Shown: positions 56,607-64,000 of the stretch, piece by piece
Layout of the letters: the number at the start of each line of letters is the position of its first letter
How positions within the stretch are numbered: the stretch's first letter is position 1
NCBI GenBank assembly: GCA_963667855.2
Contig: CAXXKI010000005.1
Span: 148,004 to 212,003, forward strand
Direction of reading: 5' to 3'
Source of the DNA: G963667855 sp963667855
Lineage (GTDB): Bacteria; Planctomycetota; Phycisphaerae; UBA1845
Length of the DNA stretch: 64,000 nt
Program-made: the position numbers and the translations under genes
The notes under the pieces: generated by a model
Seen by the model: only the letters and a program-made list of their open reading frames with translations
The model's database searches: none
What the model was told of the DNA's origin: nothing

Positions 56607-57461
56607 TCAGGCGATGGATGCCAGCGGGCGTACGTTATTTTCCAGAATGTCCATATCGTAGCTTTTTTTCAGATCGAAGGTGAGGAAAGCTCCGTGGTTA
56701 TGATCGCTGGCGAGTATCAGCTGCCGTCCGTGAACGATATCGTAGCCGAATTCCTGGGGCTGGTGTCCGCAGATGAAGATGTCCACGTCGAACATTCTGG
56801 CCAGTTCATCGAGTTGTTCGTTGTTCTGGTGTCTTCCCCAGACCAGCAGGTAAGCGCTACCTCCATCGCTGAAGTCGGCCATGGTTGGGATTCTTTCAAT
56901 GACCGTCGGATCGAACAGCGACATCAAGCCGGGGCTGGGCAGGGAATGGGAAAGCATTATCCGGTTAGGGGTTTTTGCCGCCAGTGCGTATGAGCGGATA
57001 AAATCGAGCATTGCTTCGACGACCAGCCCGGATTCATCACCATAGGTTTTTTCTATACCCTGGAGGAAGCACTGAATGACCATTCTTCCGCATTTGCTTA
57101 TTTCCTGTCCGGTAAGCTGGGCGAGTTCATGGTTACTCTGCATGAAATGGACCTGATCGGGATATTCGATTTTCCATTTGGCTGCTTCCAGGAGTAATTC
57201 GTGCGACATATCCAGATCGTGCAAGCCGACCGGTTCTTCGTGGATTATTTCCTGTAGAAGCACGTGTCGCACGGGAGCGCAGTCGAGCGAGGAGAAGTTT
57301 ACTATTCGTTCGAAGTTCCGGCGGTGGCCGTGCAGGTCACCGACGGCGACCAGTTGGCCGTAATCAGGGAAAACCAGCGTAGATCCGCTGACCAGCGGAT
57401 CATCGCGGTTGAGTTCCGCCGCCTGGCGATAAATGTTGGCATCTTCCAGTGCTTTACTCAT
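56607..57461 (-). CDS. Calcineurin-like (PPP-type) phosphoesterase
   Basis: 284-residue metallophosphoesterase. Metal motifs VGDLHGH near residue 40, SNHE near 110 and FICGHQP near 237 match the family; SHSLPSPG is also present. The start of the kinase-phosphatase unit places it one base after the kinase stop, so it is probably the opposing phosphatase for proteins phosphorylated by that kinase; this is inferred from position. No signal peptide or membrane helix is seen, so it is cytosolic. Confidence 0.82.
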   Translation of the reverse strand: MSKALEDANIYRQAAELNRDDPLVSGSTLVFPDYGQLVAVGDLHGHRRNFERIVNFSSLDCAPVRHVLLQEIIHEEPVGLHDLDMSHELLLEAAKWKIEYPDQVHFMQSNHELAQLTGQEISKCGRMVIQCFLQGIEKTYGDESGLVVEAMLDFIRSYALAAKTPNRIMLSHSLPSPGLMSLFDPTVIERIPTMADFSDGGSAYLLVWGRHQNNEQLDELARMFDVDIFICGHQPQEFGYDIVHGRQLILASDHNHGAFLTFDLKKSYDMDILENNVRPLASIA

Positions 57462-57462
57462 G

Positions 57463-58371
57463 TCAAGAATCGATTGCTTCCCGCCCCTTGTCGGGGTTAT
57501 TCGCTGCCGGGTTACCTTGTTTGGATCTGTGGCTTGCCTTCAGTTCGTCCAGCTTTTGTCGCCACAGGGTTTGTACCATTTTCAATCGCGATTCCACCTG
57601 TTGCATATTCGCCGGGCGGTCCATGGGATTGGTGTTACAACATTCCATGATTAACTGGCTGAGAGACAGCGGGAATTTATCGTTGATTTCCTTGGGCGTT
57701 AATGGTTTATCCGCACGGACTATTTCGACATTGCCGCGGAGGTGAACGGGTAATTCCGTGGGGAGGTTTTTCCCTGTCAGGACCCAATACATGGTTGCGC
57801 CCAGGTTGAATACGTCGGTTCTCTGATCGAGTACCAGGCGTCGAACCTGTTCCGGGGCTATGTAATCCGGAGTTCCCTGTATTCGTTCCTTTTTATGTCC
57901 TATGGGGCAGCTTTGTCCGAAGTCGATTATTTTGACCAAGCCTTCGACACCGACCATGATGTTGTTGGGTTTAAGATCCGCGTGTACGTAACCTTGCTGA
58001 TGCAGGGCATGCAGACCTCGAGCGACCTTCTGGAAGATAATCAGGAAATGGTCGAGCCTGTTGGGGCGGTGTTCTTCGAGAGTTTTTCCCGAAACAAACT
58101 CCATTAAGAGCATCACCTCATTTGTCTGCAGCCATTTTTTGTTTCTGTGAATGGATATACTGTGTCGCAGGAACGGGTGTTCTATTTTGTGGCTTACTTC
58201 GTACTCGATTTCTACCTGCTCAATAAATCTTTGATCTTCCGGTTCTTTACGCACTACTCTTTTGAGTGAATAGAATTGTCCGGAAGATATTTCGGCAACT
58301 TTGAAGATGGAAGATCGCGCACCTTGTCCGATGGTTTCGATGGTACGGTAACCTGGTAACAGCTCAGCCAA
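57463..58371 (-). CDS. Serine/threonine protein kinase (Hanks type, non-RD)
   Basis: 302 residues, cytosolic, no transmembrane helix or sensor domain. Gly loop GQGARSS (15-21), Lys 37 (SLKRVV), catalytic HADLKPNN (130-137), DFG at 150-152, APE loop YIAPEQV. The usual HRD Arg is Ala (HAD), making it a non-RD kinase, which are often not controlled by activation-loop phosphorylation. C-terminal tail (after about 255) is helical and basic. TTG start 58371 with a weak AGG site. It ends one base before a metallophosphoesterase gene. Confidence 0.88.
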   Translation of the reverse strand: MAELLPGYRTIETIGQGARSSIFKVAEISSGQFYSLKRVVRKEPEDQRFIEQVEIEYEVSHKIEHPFLRHSISIHRNKKWLQTNEVMLLMEFVSGKTLEEHRPNRLDHFLIIFQKVARGLHALHQQGYVHADLKPNNIMVGVEGLVKIIDFGQSCPIGHKKERIQGTPDYIAPEQVRRLVLDQRTDVFNLGATMYWVLTGKNLPTELPVHLRGNVEIVRADKPLTPKEINDKFPLSLSQLIMECCNTNPMDRPANMQQVESRLKMVQTLWRQKLDELKASHRSKQGNPAANNPDKGREAIDS

Positions 58372-58487
58372 TGTAAATTACCTAAGATCCCACAATTTCC
58401 CCGGTGACCCATTATCTCCGAGACGGGCATTATACGGTGTTGCCCATTTTCATCTATGACTTCCCTGCCCCATAAATGGCTATTTAG

Positions 58488-59471
58488 TCAGAACTGCACC
58501 GCGTCCAGACGTTCTGACAATCCTCCACGCCCGATAAGAATAAGCTGATCATCGGCCTCTATGGTTTCCTGGGGGCCGGGGCTGAAAATCTGGGTTCCAT
58601 CAGCTCGTTTTATGGCAATAACGATAACGCCGGTTCGCTCTCTTATGCCGGAATCGCGAAGCGGGGTGCCAACTAAAGACGAATTCATCCCCACTTCATA
58701 CTGGGCTATTTCGATATCCACGCCGGCAGAGGCCATATCCACAAAGTCGACCACGTGGGGGCGGCGCAACATGGCCACCACTTTGTTAGCCCCTATCGTT
58801 TGGGGGCAAATGACCGAATCGGCACCTGCGCGCTTCAGTTTTGCTTCTGTCGTGGGATGTTGTGAACGAGAGATTATCTTTAAATCGGGATTTAGTTCTC
58901 TGGCAGTTAATGTTACGTAGACGTTGTCCGCGTCATTGCTCAGGCAACCTACCAAGGCGCTAGCCCGTTTTACTCCGGCTTCTTCCAGGACATTGTCGTC
59001 AGTGGCGTTCCCGCGAACGAAGAGGAATTCAAGGGCTTCCAGCTCTTCCGTCTCCATGCTATCCACTACGACGTACTGGGCTCCCTCTTGCTGTAATACC
59101 TTAGCCACCAATTGTCCCATGCGGCCACAGCCACAGACGATTACATGTCCTTCCAATTTGGCGATCTGCGTTTTCATTCGCTGACCCTCTCGTACTTTTC
59201 GCAATTCACCACTGATCACCAGGGAAACGAGGTTGGCTAAAGCGATTGCCACGGCGGCATAGCCGACCAGAATCAAAACCATAGTAAGAGCTCTTCCCTT
59301 GGCGTCGAGCTCGATTACTTCGCTGAATCCAACTGTGGTCAGCGTAATTACCGTCATGTAGAGGGAATTGAACGCCGACTCTCCCATAACCAGCATGTAG
59401 CCGAGCGTTCCGAGGACGACGACGGCCACTACGATAACGATCGAGAGTGTTAATCGGGCGTTTGGACTCAA
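58488..59471 (-). CDS. Two-helix K+ channel with RCK domains
   Basis: 327 residues. Two transmembrane helices (about 6-28 and 62-90) flank a pore loop with filter TTVGFSE (45-51); GYGD of classic channels is GFSE here. RCK-N (TrkA-N) follows from about 108 (HVIVCGCGRMGQLVAKVLQ, Rossmann fold), then RCK-C from about 245. It is the MthK-like layout, gated by a cytosolic ligand such as NAD(H), Ca2+ or nucleotide. TTG start 59471 has GGAGAG. Confidence 0.88.
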   Translation of the reverse strand: MSPNARLTLSIVIVVAVVVLGTLGYMLVMGESAFNSLYMTVITLTTVGFSEVIELDAKGRALTMVLILVGYAAVAIALANLVSLVISGELRKVREGQRMKTQIAKLEGHVIVCGCGRMGQLVAKVLQQEGAQYVVVDSMETEELEALEFLFVRGNATDDNVLEEAGVKRASALVGCLSNDADNVYVTLTARELNPDLKIISRSQHPTTEAKLKRAGADSVICPQTIGANKVVAMLRRPHVVDFVDMASAGVDIEIAQYEVGMNSSLVGTPLRDSGIRERTGVIVIAIKRADGTQIFSPGPQETIEADDQLILIGRGGLSERLDAVQF

Positions 59472-59558
59472 AAGTCTCTCCGGTTAGCAGACATCATCTG
59501 TAAACAGACTCGGATTATAGGCGTAAGATGGCAGTCTTCCAGGGTTTTCGGATTATCT

Positions 59559-60650
59559 CTATTCGGTTTTGGAAACGGGGGCGTGTTCCAGAACAGCGAT
59601 GATCAGCACAATGCAAATACACTGGGAGAAAATCAGGCAGGCCATTTGCCAGCTCGCACGGGGCAGGATGATAGCCGAAATGCTGGTAGCGGCGGTTGCC
59701 AGGTAAATGGTTAACACGGCCGCTCGAACTGACATTCCCCGGTTGACCAATCGGTGGGAAAAATGGCGTTGGTCTCCGCAAAACGGGCTGTCTCCGGCTC
59801 GCAGGCGATGGATAACAACACTGGTAACGTCATACAGAGGGACGGCGAGTACGACGATGGGGACAAGTACTCCCAGCGGTTGCAGTTGTCGATCGGGATC
59901 GTAGTAGGTAGTGAGAACGGTCAGGATTGCCAGGAAATATCCGATTACCATGCTGCCCGCGTCACCCATGAAGACCGAAGCCGGATTGAAGTTGTAGGCT
60001 AAAAACCCCAAAACGGCTCCAACGAGAATCCAGGCCATCACCGGTACGAAAATCTGATCGGAAGCCATGGCCGAACATGCGAAAATACTGCCTGCTATAG
60101 CGGCCACTCCGGCGCTTAAGCCGTCCATGTTGTCCAGGAAGTTGAAGGCGTTGACGATAAGCACAATCCAGAAGGTGGTGATTGCTATGGATGGAATAAC
60201 CCCGAGTGCTTCTGCCGCTCTTATTTTGAAGAATGTTACCAGGGAAAACGCCACTCCAAACTGAATAGCCAGCTTTCCCCATGGGCCTAGCGCGTATACG
60301 TCGTCGATTAATCCCATGACGTGTAATATCAGGGCGCCGCCCAGAATCGCCAGAAGTAATGGAAGTTTATCCGAAATGCCGGAAAGATGGGGTTGGATTA
60401 ATTCGGGTATCCAACTTTGGTTACCGCTGGCAAGTGCCCACCTGGCCAGAAGTGTTCCGCAAAGAAGTGGAATAGCGACAGTCAGGAAAATGGCTATTCC
60501 ACCGCCGAGGGCGATTGGCTTTTTGTGTCCTTTATGCCCGCCCGGTTTGTCAACGAAACCTGAACGTCTCGCCCAGCTGCGCACGATGAAAGTTAAAGCC
60601 AGAGAGAGTATTAACGAACCAATAACCGCTGTTGCCACGATCCATATCAT
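59559..60650 (-). CDS. WecA/TagO-type polyprenyl-phosphate N-acetylhexosamine-1-phosphate transferase
   Basis: Multispanning membrane glycosyltransferase of family GT4/MraY-like, 363 residues, about ten or eleven helices. Catalytic and binding motifs: GLIDDVYALG, NAFNFLDNMDGLSAG, FMGDAGSMVIGY and RHFSHRLVNRGMS. It adds GlcNAc- or similar sugar-1-phosphate to undecaprenyl phosphate to begin wall-polymer or O-antigen synthesis. It could serve with the sugar transferase at 38.2 kb. ATG 60650 lacks a good ribosome site. Confidence 0.88.
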   Translation of the reverse strand: MIWIVATAVIGSLILSLALTFIVRSWARRSGFVDKPGGHKGHKKPIALGGGIAIFLTVAIPLLCGTLLARWALASGNQSWIPELIQPHLSGISDKLPLLLAILGGALILHVMGLIDDVYALGPWGKLAIQFGVAFSLVTFFKIRAAEALGVIPSIAITTFWIVLIVNAFNFLDNMDGLSAGVAAIAGSIFACSAMASDQIFVPVMAWILVGAVLGFLAYNFNPASVFMGDAGSMVIGYFLAILTVLTTYYDPDRQLQPLGVLVPIVVLAVPLYDVTSVVIHRLRAGDSPFCGDQRHFSHRLVNRGMSVRAAVLTIYLATAATSISAIILPRASWQMACLIFSQCICIVLIIAVLEHAPVSKTE

Positions 60651-60712
60651 GTTCAGGAGTGTAAACCTAATTGGCGGGTTAGGGAAGCGCGGGCAAAGGT
60701 TCCGATAACCGG

Positions 60713-61678
60713 TTAACGGGTTTTTTCTCTCTTGTGTTCTTGTACTCTTTTGACTGTGGAAACCATATTCTGAGTAAGCTCCATCTGCCCGAGGAGTGAA
60801 CTAAGTGACGTTTCCAGGGTTACCTCGGATTCGGCTGAATCGAGCTGGCCGGTAACGAAATCCCAAAGCAGTTCACCTTTAATCGTTCCCTTGTTTACTT
60901 TGAGGTCGGCACCGATTAAGGCAAGTGATGGAGGGCTGGCGGTAGAACTTGGTGCGTCGGTTTTGGTTATCAGACCGTCGAACTTTATAAAAGCCAGCTT
61001 CTGTCGCGGACGAATGCGAGAGAAGTTGAAATTCTGATCTGTTACCAGCGATCCCACTCCGCTGGGCATTTCCAGGCTTGTTTTTCTCGACCATTTGGAG
61101 CGTACTTTAGCCGGCACCGGCGCCCCGCTGGTGATGAACATGGGTAATTGCTCAAACGCCTGCGGTGAGGCAAAACCACGTACCAGGCTTGCTAATGGAT
61201 CATCCGGATTGACGACGGTTGACTGTCCGGGCAGGTTGAACCCGACCACTTTCCCTGATTTATCCACAACCACTTTGATTGGTTTGTTAGCAATACGGGA
61301 GAACAGGGAGCTTATTCGGGAATCTCCCGGCTTGCTGCGCCGGGAATCGTAATCTATTTTTCCTTCGATGCCGGGAATCTTGCCGTCGACGGTGATGGCT
61401 ACATGATTCAGCGTCCAGGTGAATGCTATCTGCCCATTGGAATTTACATTATCGACGATTATTATCATTTCTGATGTTGTGTGGATACTGGCTTTTTCAT
61501 CAATATCCATTAATTCCACTACCGTTTTTTGCCTGGTGATACTTTTGCTTGTGTACCGGATGATGGTGCCTTTTTCGTAGCATGGAGCCAGCGATATGGG
61601 CTCGGCGATTGTTGCTGCGCAGATAGAAAGGCTGACGAGTAAAGCAAAAACTCCGGAATAGATTCTGTTGAATGTCAT
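60713..61678 (-). CDS. Secreted hypothetical protein (DUF6263-like)
   Basis: About 321 residues; not firmly recognised. Signal peptide MTFNRIYSGVFALLVSLSIC with cleavage near AEP. The rest is beta-rich (IIRYTSKSITRQKTVVELMD, GIEGKIDYDSRR), a layout that resembles DUF6263-type periplasmic proteins, but I would not stake on it. The reading frame extends to 61774, but ATG 61678 has AGGAG six bases upstream and begins the signal peptide, so it is the start. It lies 63 bases before the WecA-type gene's start on the same strand. Confidence 0.7.
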   Translation of the reverse strand: MTFNRIYSGVFALLVSLSICAATIAEPISLAPCYEKGTIIRYTSKSITRQKTVVELMDIDEKASIHTTSEMIIIVDNVNSNGQIAFTWTLNHVAITVDGKIPGIEGKIDYDSRRSKPGDSRISSLFSRIANKPIKVVVDKSGKVVGFNLPGQSTVVNPDDPLASLVRGFASPQAFEQLPMFITSGAPVPAKVRSKWSRKTSLEMPSGVGSLVTDQNFNFSRIRPRQKLAFIKFDGLITKTDAPSSTASPPSLALIGADLKVNKGTIKGELLWDFVTGQLDSAESEVTLETSLSSLLGQMELTQNMVSTVKRVQEHKREKTR

Positions 61679-61898
61679 GGAAAACTCCTGTACCCGGAAT
61701 CGCCGGAATAAAGGCCTGCCGCTGCTCATGATACACTCTTTGTGACTTATCTCCAAGTTGTTTGGCCAGCCCAAGTTGTTGGAAAGTGTGTTGAATCGAC
61801 TATGGCACCTGGTATAAAGCGTTTTAAGCGACTTGGGCTTGTTTACGCCGACTTTATCGTTCAGCTAAGGGGGAAAATGCGGTCTGCCGTAGGTGGTG

Positions 61899-63773
61899 TT
61901 ACTGTTCCCCTGTGGTGTTTATCAATGTTTTAATCTCATTGTCTTTTCCAGCATTGACGCTGTCTTCTATGAACGTGGCAGGGAAGATGCAGGTCGGCTC
62001 AATTGGCAACATATCTGGTTTAACCGTTTTCAGTTCAATTACTATCGTAACCATCTCTTCATTTATGTCGTATTCCTCAGGCGTTTCCTGGGCGAATGCT
62101 TCTTCGTTGACGTTTATCGCAAGTTCATCCGCTTTGACCGTTCTTTCATGGGCATCGGTGAATGTATCGAGATGTTCTTTTTCCATCTGTTCGCCCGTGT
62201 CGGCGCACTTCCGCCTGGTTTCGGGTTTATTCGAATGGGCGTGGTTGTTTTTGGGTGATAAACCGTTGAAAAACTCATCAGGCGCCAATCCGACTTTTTG
62301 CAGGAGGGCGATGAGGTCGATCGAATCTTTGGAATTACTAATTTCCTGTTTATCGTCTTTTATCGGTTCATGTTGGGAATCACTGGTTGCCGCTGCGAGT
62401 TGATTATCATCGGTTGGTTGGCTGAGTACGTTATTCGCCAGCTTTTTCGCTTCAATGTGTCCGTTGGCGGTTATGAGTCCTACGTTGAACGAGATGTTTT
62501 CTACCTGGGTATCGACTGCGAGATCAACCAGCCTGTTTGCTACCGAACTGGGTACGCGGAGCAGTAACTGTTGTTCACCGGGAATCTGCGGTTGGTAATT
62601 ACCGAATGCCTGTCCATCATAGAACACTTTAGAAGTTGAAGCAGGGCTGCGGGTGCCCCTTTCGGTCAATGAAAGCTGTAGATTGGCGAGGTTGCCGGGG
62701 GCTGCCTTGCTCTTGGCGACGCGTTTTTCCTCCTGTTTCGGCAGGGGGGCGATGTTGTTTTCCGCTAAAAACAGGTGGAGGCTTCTGCTGAATTCATTCT
62801 GCGAAGTGTTTTGCCCAAAAGTGATTTTTAACTGCAGCGGTTCGTTATTGAAACGGTGACTCGAAATAGTGGTAATGGTTTCGCCGTCCACAAACTTTTG
62901 TTCAAGCGTTCGCAGATCCGGTTCGGGGGCTTTTGGGGATTTTCTGCCTGAAGCTGGAACTGCTCCCAGGTTACTCGTTGCGGTTGGCGTTATAGCTTTT
63001 ACTCCATCTGCCGTAAGTTTGAAATCATCCTGAAGCTCAGCTTTAACGGGGGCAGCGGCCAGCTGGGTATCAGTTGGTAAAGCTCTGGTTTCAAGTGATT
63101 TTTCTGCTGGCGGTTCCGGCAACAAGTTATCATCTTTATTCACGTCCCAATCGGATGATTTCCACTCACGAGTTGGTTCGCTGTTTGCTTCCCTTTCCTC
63201 TGTCGTTTTTTCCATTAACGCTGTTTCAAAGGATTCGCTTTTCCCCTTTCGGTTCAGGGCGAAAAGTTCCGGCTCGTCCTTTTTGAATGCCTTTTGCAGA
63301 ACGTCCTGGACCTCTTCTTCAGAAACACCTTCTTTAAGCTCTTTATTTGGAAGATTGGATTGATCCGATGACAGGTTGCGAGAAGCGAGTTGTTTGACGT
63401 CACCGGATTTGGTCATCATGGTGGAAACATAGATTCCCCCACCGATAGCTATTACCACCATTGCTGCCACTGCCAGTGCCGAGCGCAAAGGTCTGCCCCG
63501 GTGCCGGGCAAGCTTCACCTGGTCGTCGGCCAGCCCCAGTAACTCGCTCCGCTCGATTCTGTTGAGAATGCTCTCCAGAATCTCCGGAGGGGCCGATTCC
63601 CGAGGCAGCGAACCGGTTACCCTGGCCGACTTCCGCAGGTCAGAGAGCATGGACCGGGCTTCGGCATCGCTCTTGAGCAGTTCTTCTATCTCGGTTTGCT
63701 GCTCCTGGGGTAACTCGCCGTCGAGATAAGCTGACAACTTCTCCCCAATTGTCTCTCGGTCTGCTGGGGACAT
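61899..63773 (-). CDS. Membrane anti-sigma factor with large extracytoplasmic part
   Basis: 624 residues, long for an anti-sigma factor. Residues 1-~90 resemble a sigma-binding domain (KLSAYLDGELPQEQQTEIEE) without the HxxxCxxC zinc ligands. Transmembrane helix about 97-117 (SALAVAAMVVIAIGGGIYV). The extracytoplasmic region is mostly low-complexity to about 330, then a conserved-looking part with FYDGQAFGNYQPQIPGEQQL and VDLAVDTQVENISFNVGLIT, and an acidic tail. ATG 63773 has GGAG and lies one base after the sigma gene's stop, so they are coupled. It likely releases the sigma factor on an envelope signal. Confidence 0.8.
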   Translation of the reverse strand: MSPADRETIGEKLSAYLDGELPQEQQTEIEELLKSDAEARSMLSDLRKSARVTGSLPRESAPPEILESILNRIERSELLGLADDQVKLARHRGRPLRSALAVAAMVVIAIGGGIYVSTMMTKSGDVKQLASRNLSSDQSNLPNKELKEGVSEEEVQDVLQKAFKKDEPELFALNRKGKSESFETALMEKTTEEREANSEPTREWKSSDWDVNKDDNLLPEPPAEKSLETRALPTDTQLAAAPVKAELQDDFKLTADGVKAITPTATSNLGAVPASGRKSPKAPEPDLRTLEQKFVDGETITTISSHRFNNEPLQLKITFGQNTSQNEFSRSLHLFLAENNIAPLPKQEEKRVAKSKAAPGNLANLQLSLTERGTRSPASTSKVFYDGQAFGNYQPQIPGEQQLLLRVPSSVANRLVDLAVDTQVENISFNVGLITANGHIEAKKLANNVLSQPTDDNQLAAATSDSQHEPIKDDKQEISNSKDSIDLIALLQKVGLAPDEFFNGLSPKNNHAHSNKPETRRKCADTGEQMEKEHLDTFTDAHERTVKADELAINVNEEAFAQETPEEYDINEEMVTIVIELKTVKPDMLPIEPTCIFPATFIEDSVNAGKDNEIKTLINTTGEQ

Positions 63774-63774
63774 T

Positions 63775-64000
63775 TTATTCAGACTCCTCGTCGCCGGTAT
63801 TTTTCAATAAATCGCGCAGGGCGGTTCGGCCACGGAACAGCCGTGACTTCACTGTGCCCACCGGTAACTCCAGAATGTCCGCTATCTCCTGGTAATCAAA
63901 ACCTTCAATATCGCGTAAGACGATCACTGCCCGTTGATCCGCTTCCAGCTTCAGCAAAGCGGCACTCGCCAGTTCGGCCGCTTCCGTATTAACCGACTCT
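63775..64000 (-). CDS. ECF RNA polymerase sigma factor, C-terminal part only
   Basis: The gene runs out of the window at its 5' end, and only its last ~74 codons are present. They contain region 4: LLKLEADQRAVIVLRDIEGF, then YQEIADILELPVGTVKSRLF, the -35-binding helix-turn-helix of the sigma-E/ECF group, and the tail RGRTALRDLLKN. The stop TAA at 63775 is next to the anti-sigma start. The TTG at 63957 is not a true start because the frame stays open through 64000. Confidence 0.88.
   Translation of the reverse strand, partial: ESVNTEAAELASAALLKLEADQRAVIVLRDIEGFDYQEIADILELPVGTVKSRLFRGRTALRDLLKNTGDEESE

Overview
The window looks like a chromosomal segment of a planctomycete, probably close to the Phycisphaerae. 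The evidence is indirect. The giant RHS protein carries 'CNGN.IPD' calcium-loop motifs, a type I dockerin-like pair and a 'CC..VC...CC..W...C' cysteine module that are typical of secreted planctomycete proteins. There is also a 'KSTGPKTAAGKARSSRNA' family protein, two sulfatase-fold/TPR proteins, and a PilM-PilN fusion. Base composition is close to balanced. No rRNA, tRNA or CRISPR array was recognised.

Layout. 0.1-6 kb: a terminator from an upstream gene, a secreted calcium-repeat protein, and two convergent sulfatase-like TPR membrane proteins. 6-15 kb: housekeeping genes (pepD, an M3 oligopeptidase, cmk, a zinc-ribbon protein, and a PiT phosphate transporter with its DUF47 partner). 15-22.5 kb: organophosphate antiporter, ClC channel with CBS domains, hpd, a marR/zinc-ribbon pair behind a long hairpin, an AMP-nucleosidase-like enzyme, an isolated IF2-N domain and a CAP-domain lipoprotein. 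22.5-31.2 kb: glnA, a small HTH protein, an orphan DNA methyltransferase, a metallophosphoesterase, yidC and a solute-binding lipoprotein. The last three are each broken by +1 frameshifts. 31.3-38.9 kb: a pilMN/O/P-like membrane platform on the minus strand, then mtaB and a sugar-phosphate transferase. 39.3-52.5 kb is the accessory region: a 2189-residue RHS/YD protein with an unrecognised C-terminal tip, a 311-residue family protein, a block of duplicated and palindromic repeats, and an AbiE-like nuclease/nucleotidyltransferase pair and a lipoprotein lying between copies of one short repeat. 52.6-64 kb, all minus strand: nadK, dxs, ispA (isoprenoid cluster), a kinase/phosphatase pair, a K+ channel with RCK domains, a WecA/TagO-type transferase, a secreted protein, and an anti-sigma/ECF sigma pair cut by the window end.

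How the genes fit together. ispA and dxs supply polyprenyl precursors. The WecA-type enzyme and the sugar transferase at 38.2 kb would load sugars onto a polyprenyl phosphate for envelope polysaccharide. The kinase and the PPP-like phosphoesterase are one base apart and look like one signalling unit. The sigma and anti-sigma genes also form an apparent transcription unit.

Best candidates for new biology are the repeat-bounded pair at 49.2-51.1 kb (PD-(D/E)XK-like + winged helix, overlapping an AbiEii-type nucleotidyltransferase), the RHS protein with an inserted dockerin and unknown tip, and the hairpin that ends one base before the marR start. The five +1 frameshifts between 26.96 and 29.9 kb more likely reflect local sequence errors than true gene decay, because yidC is normally essential.
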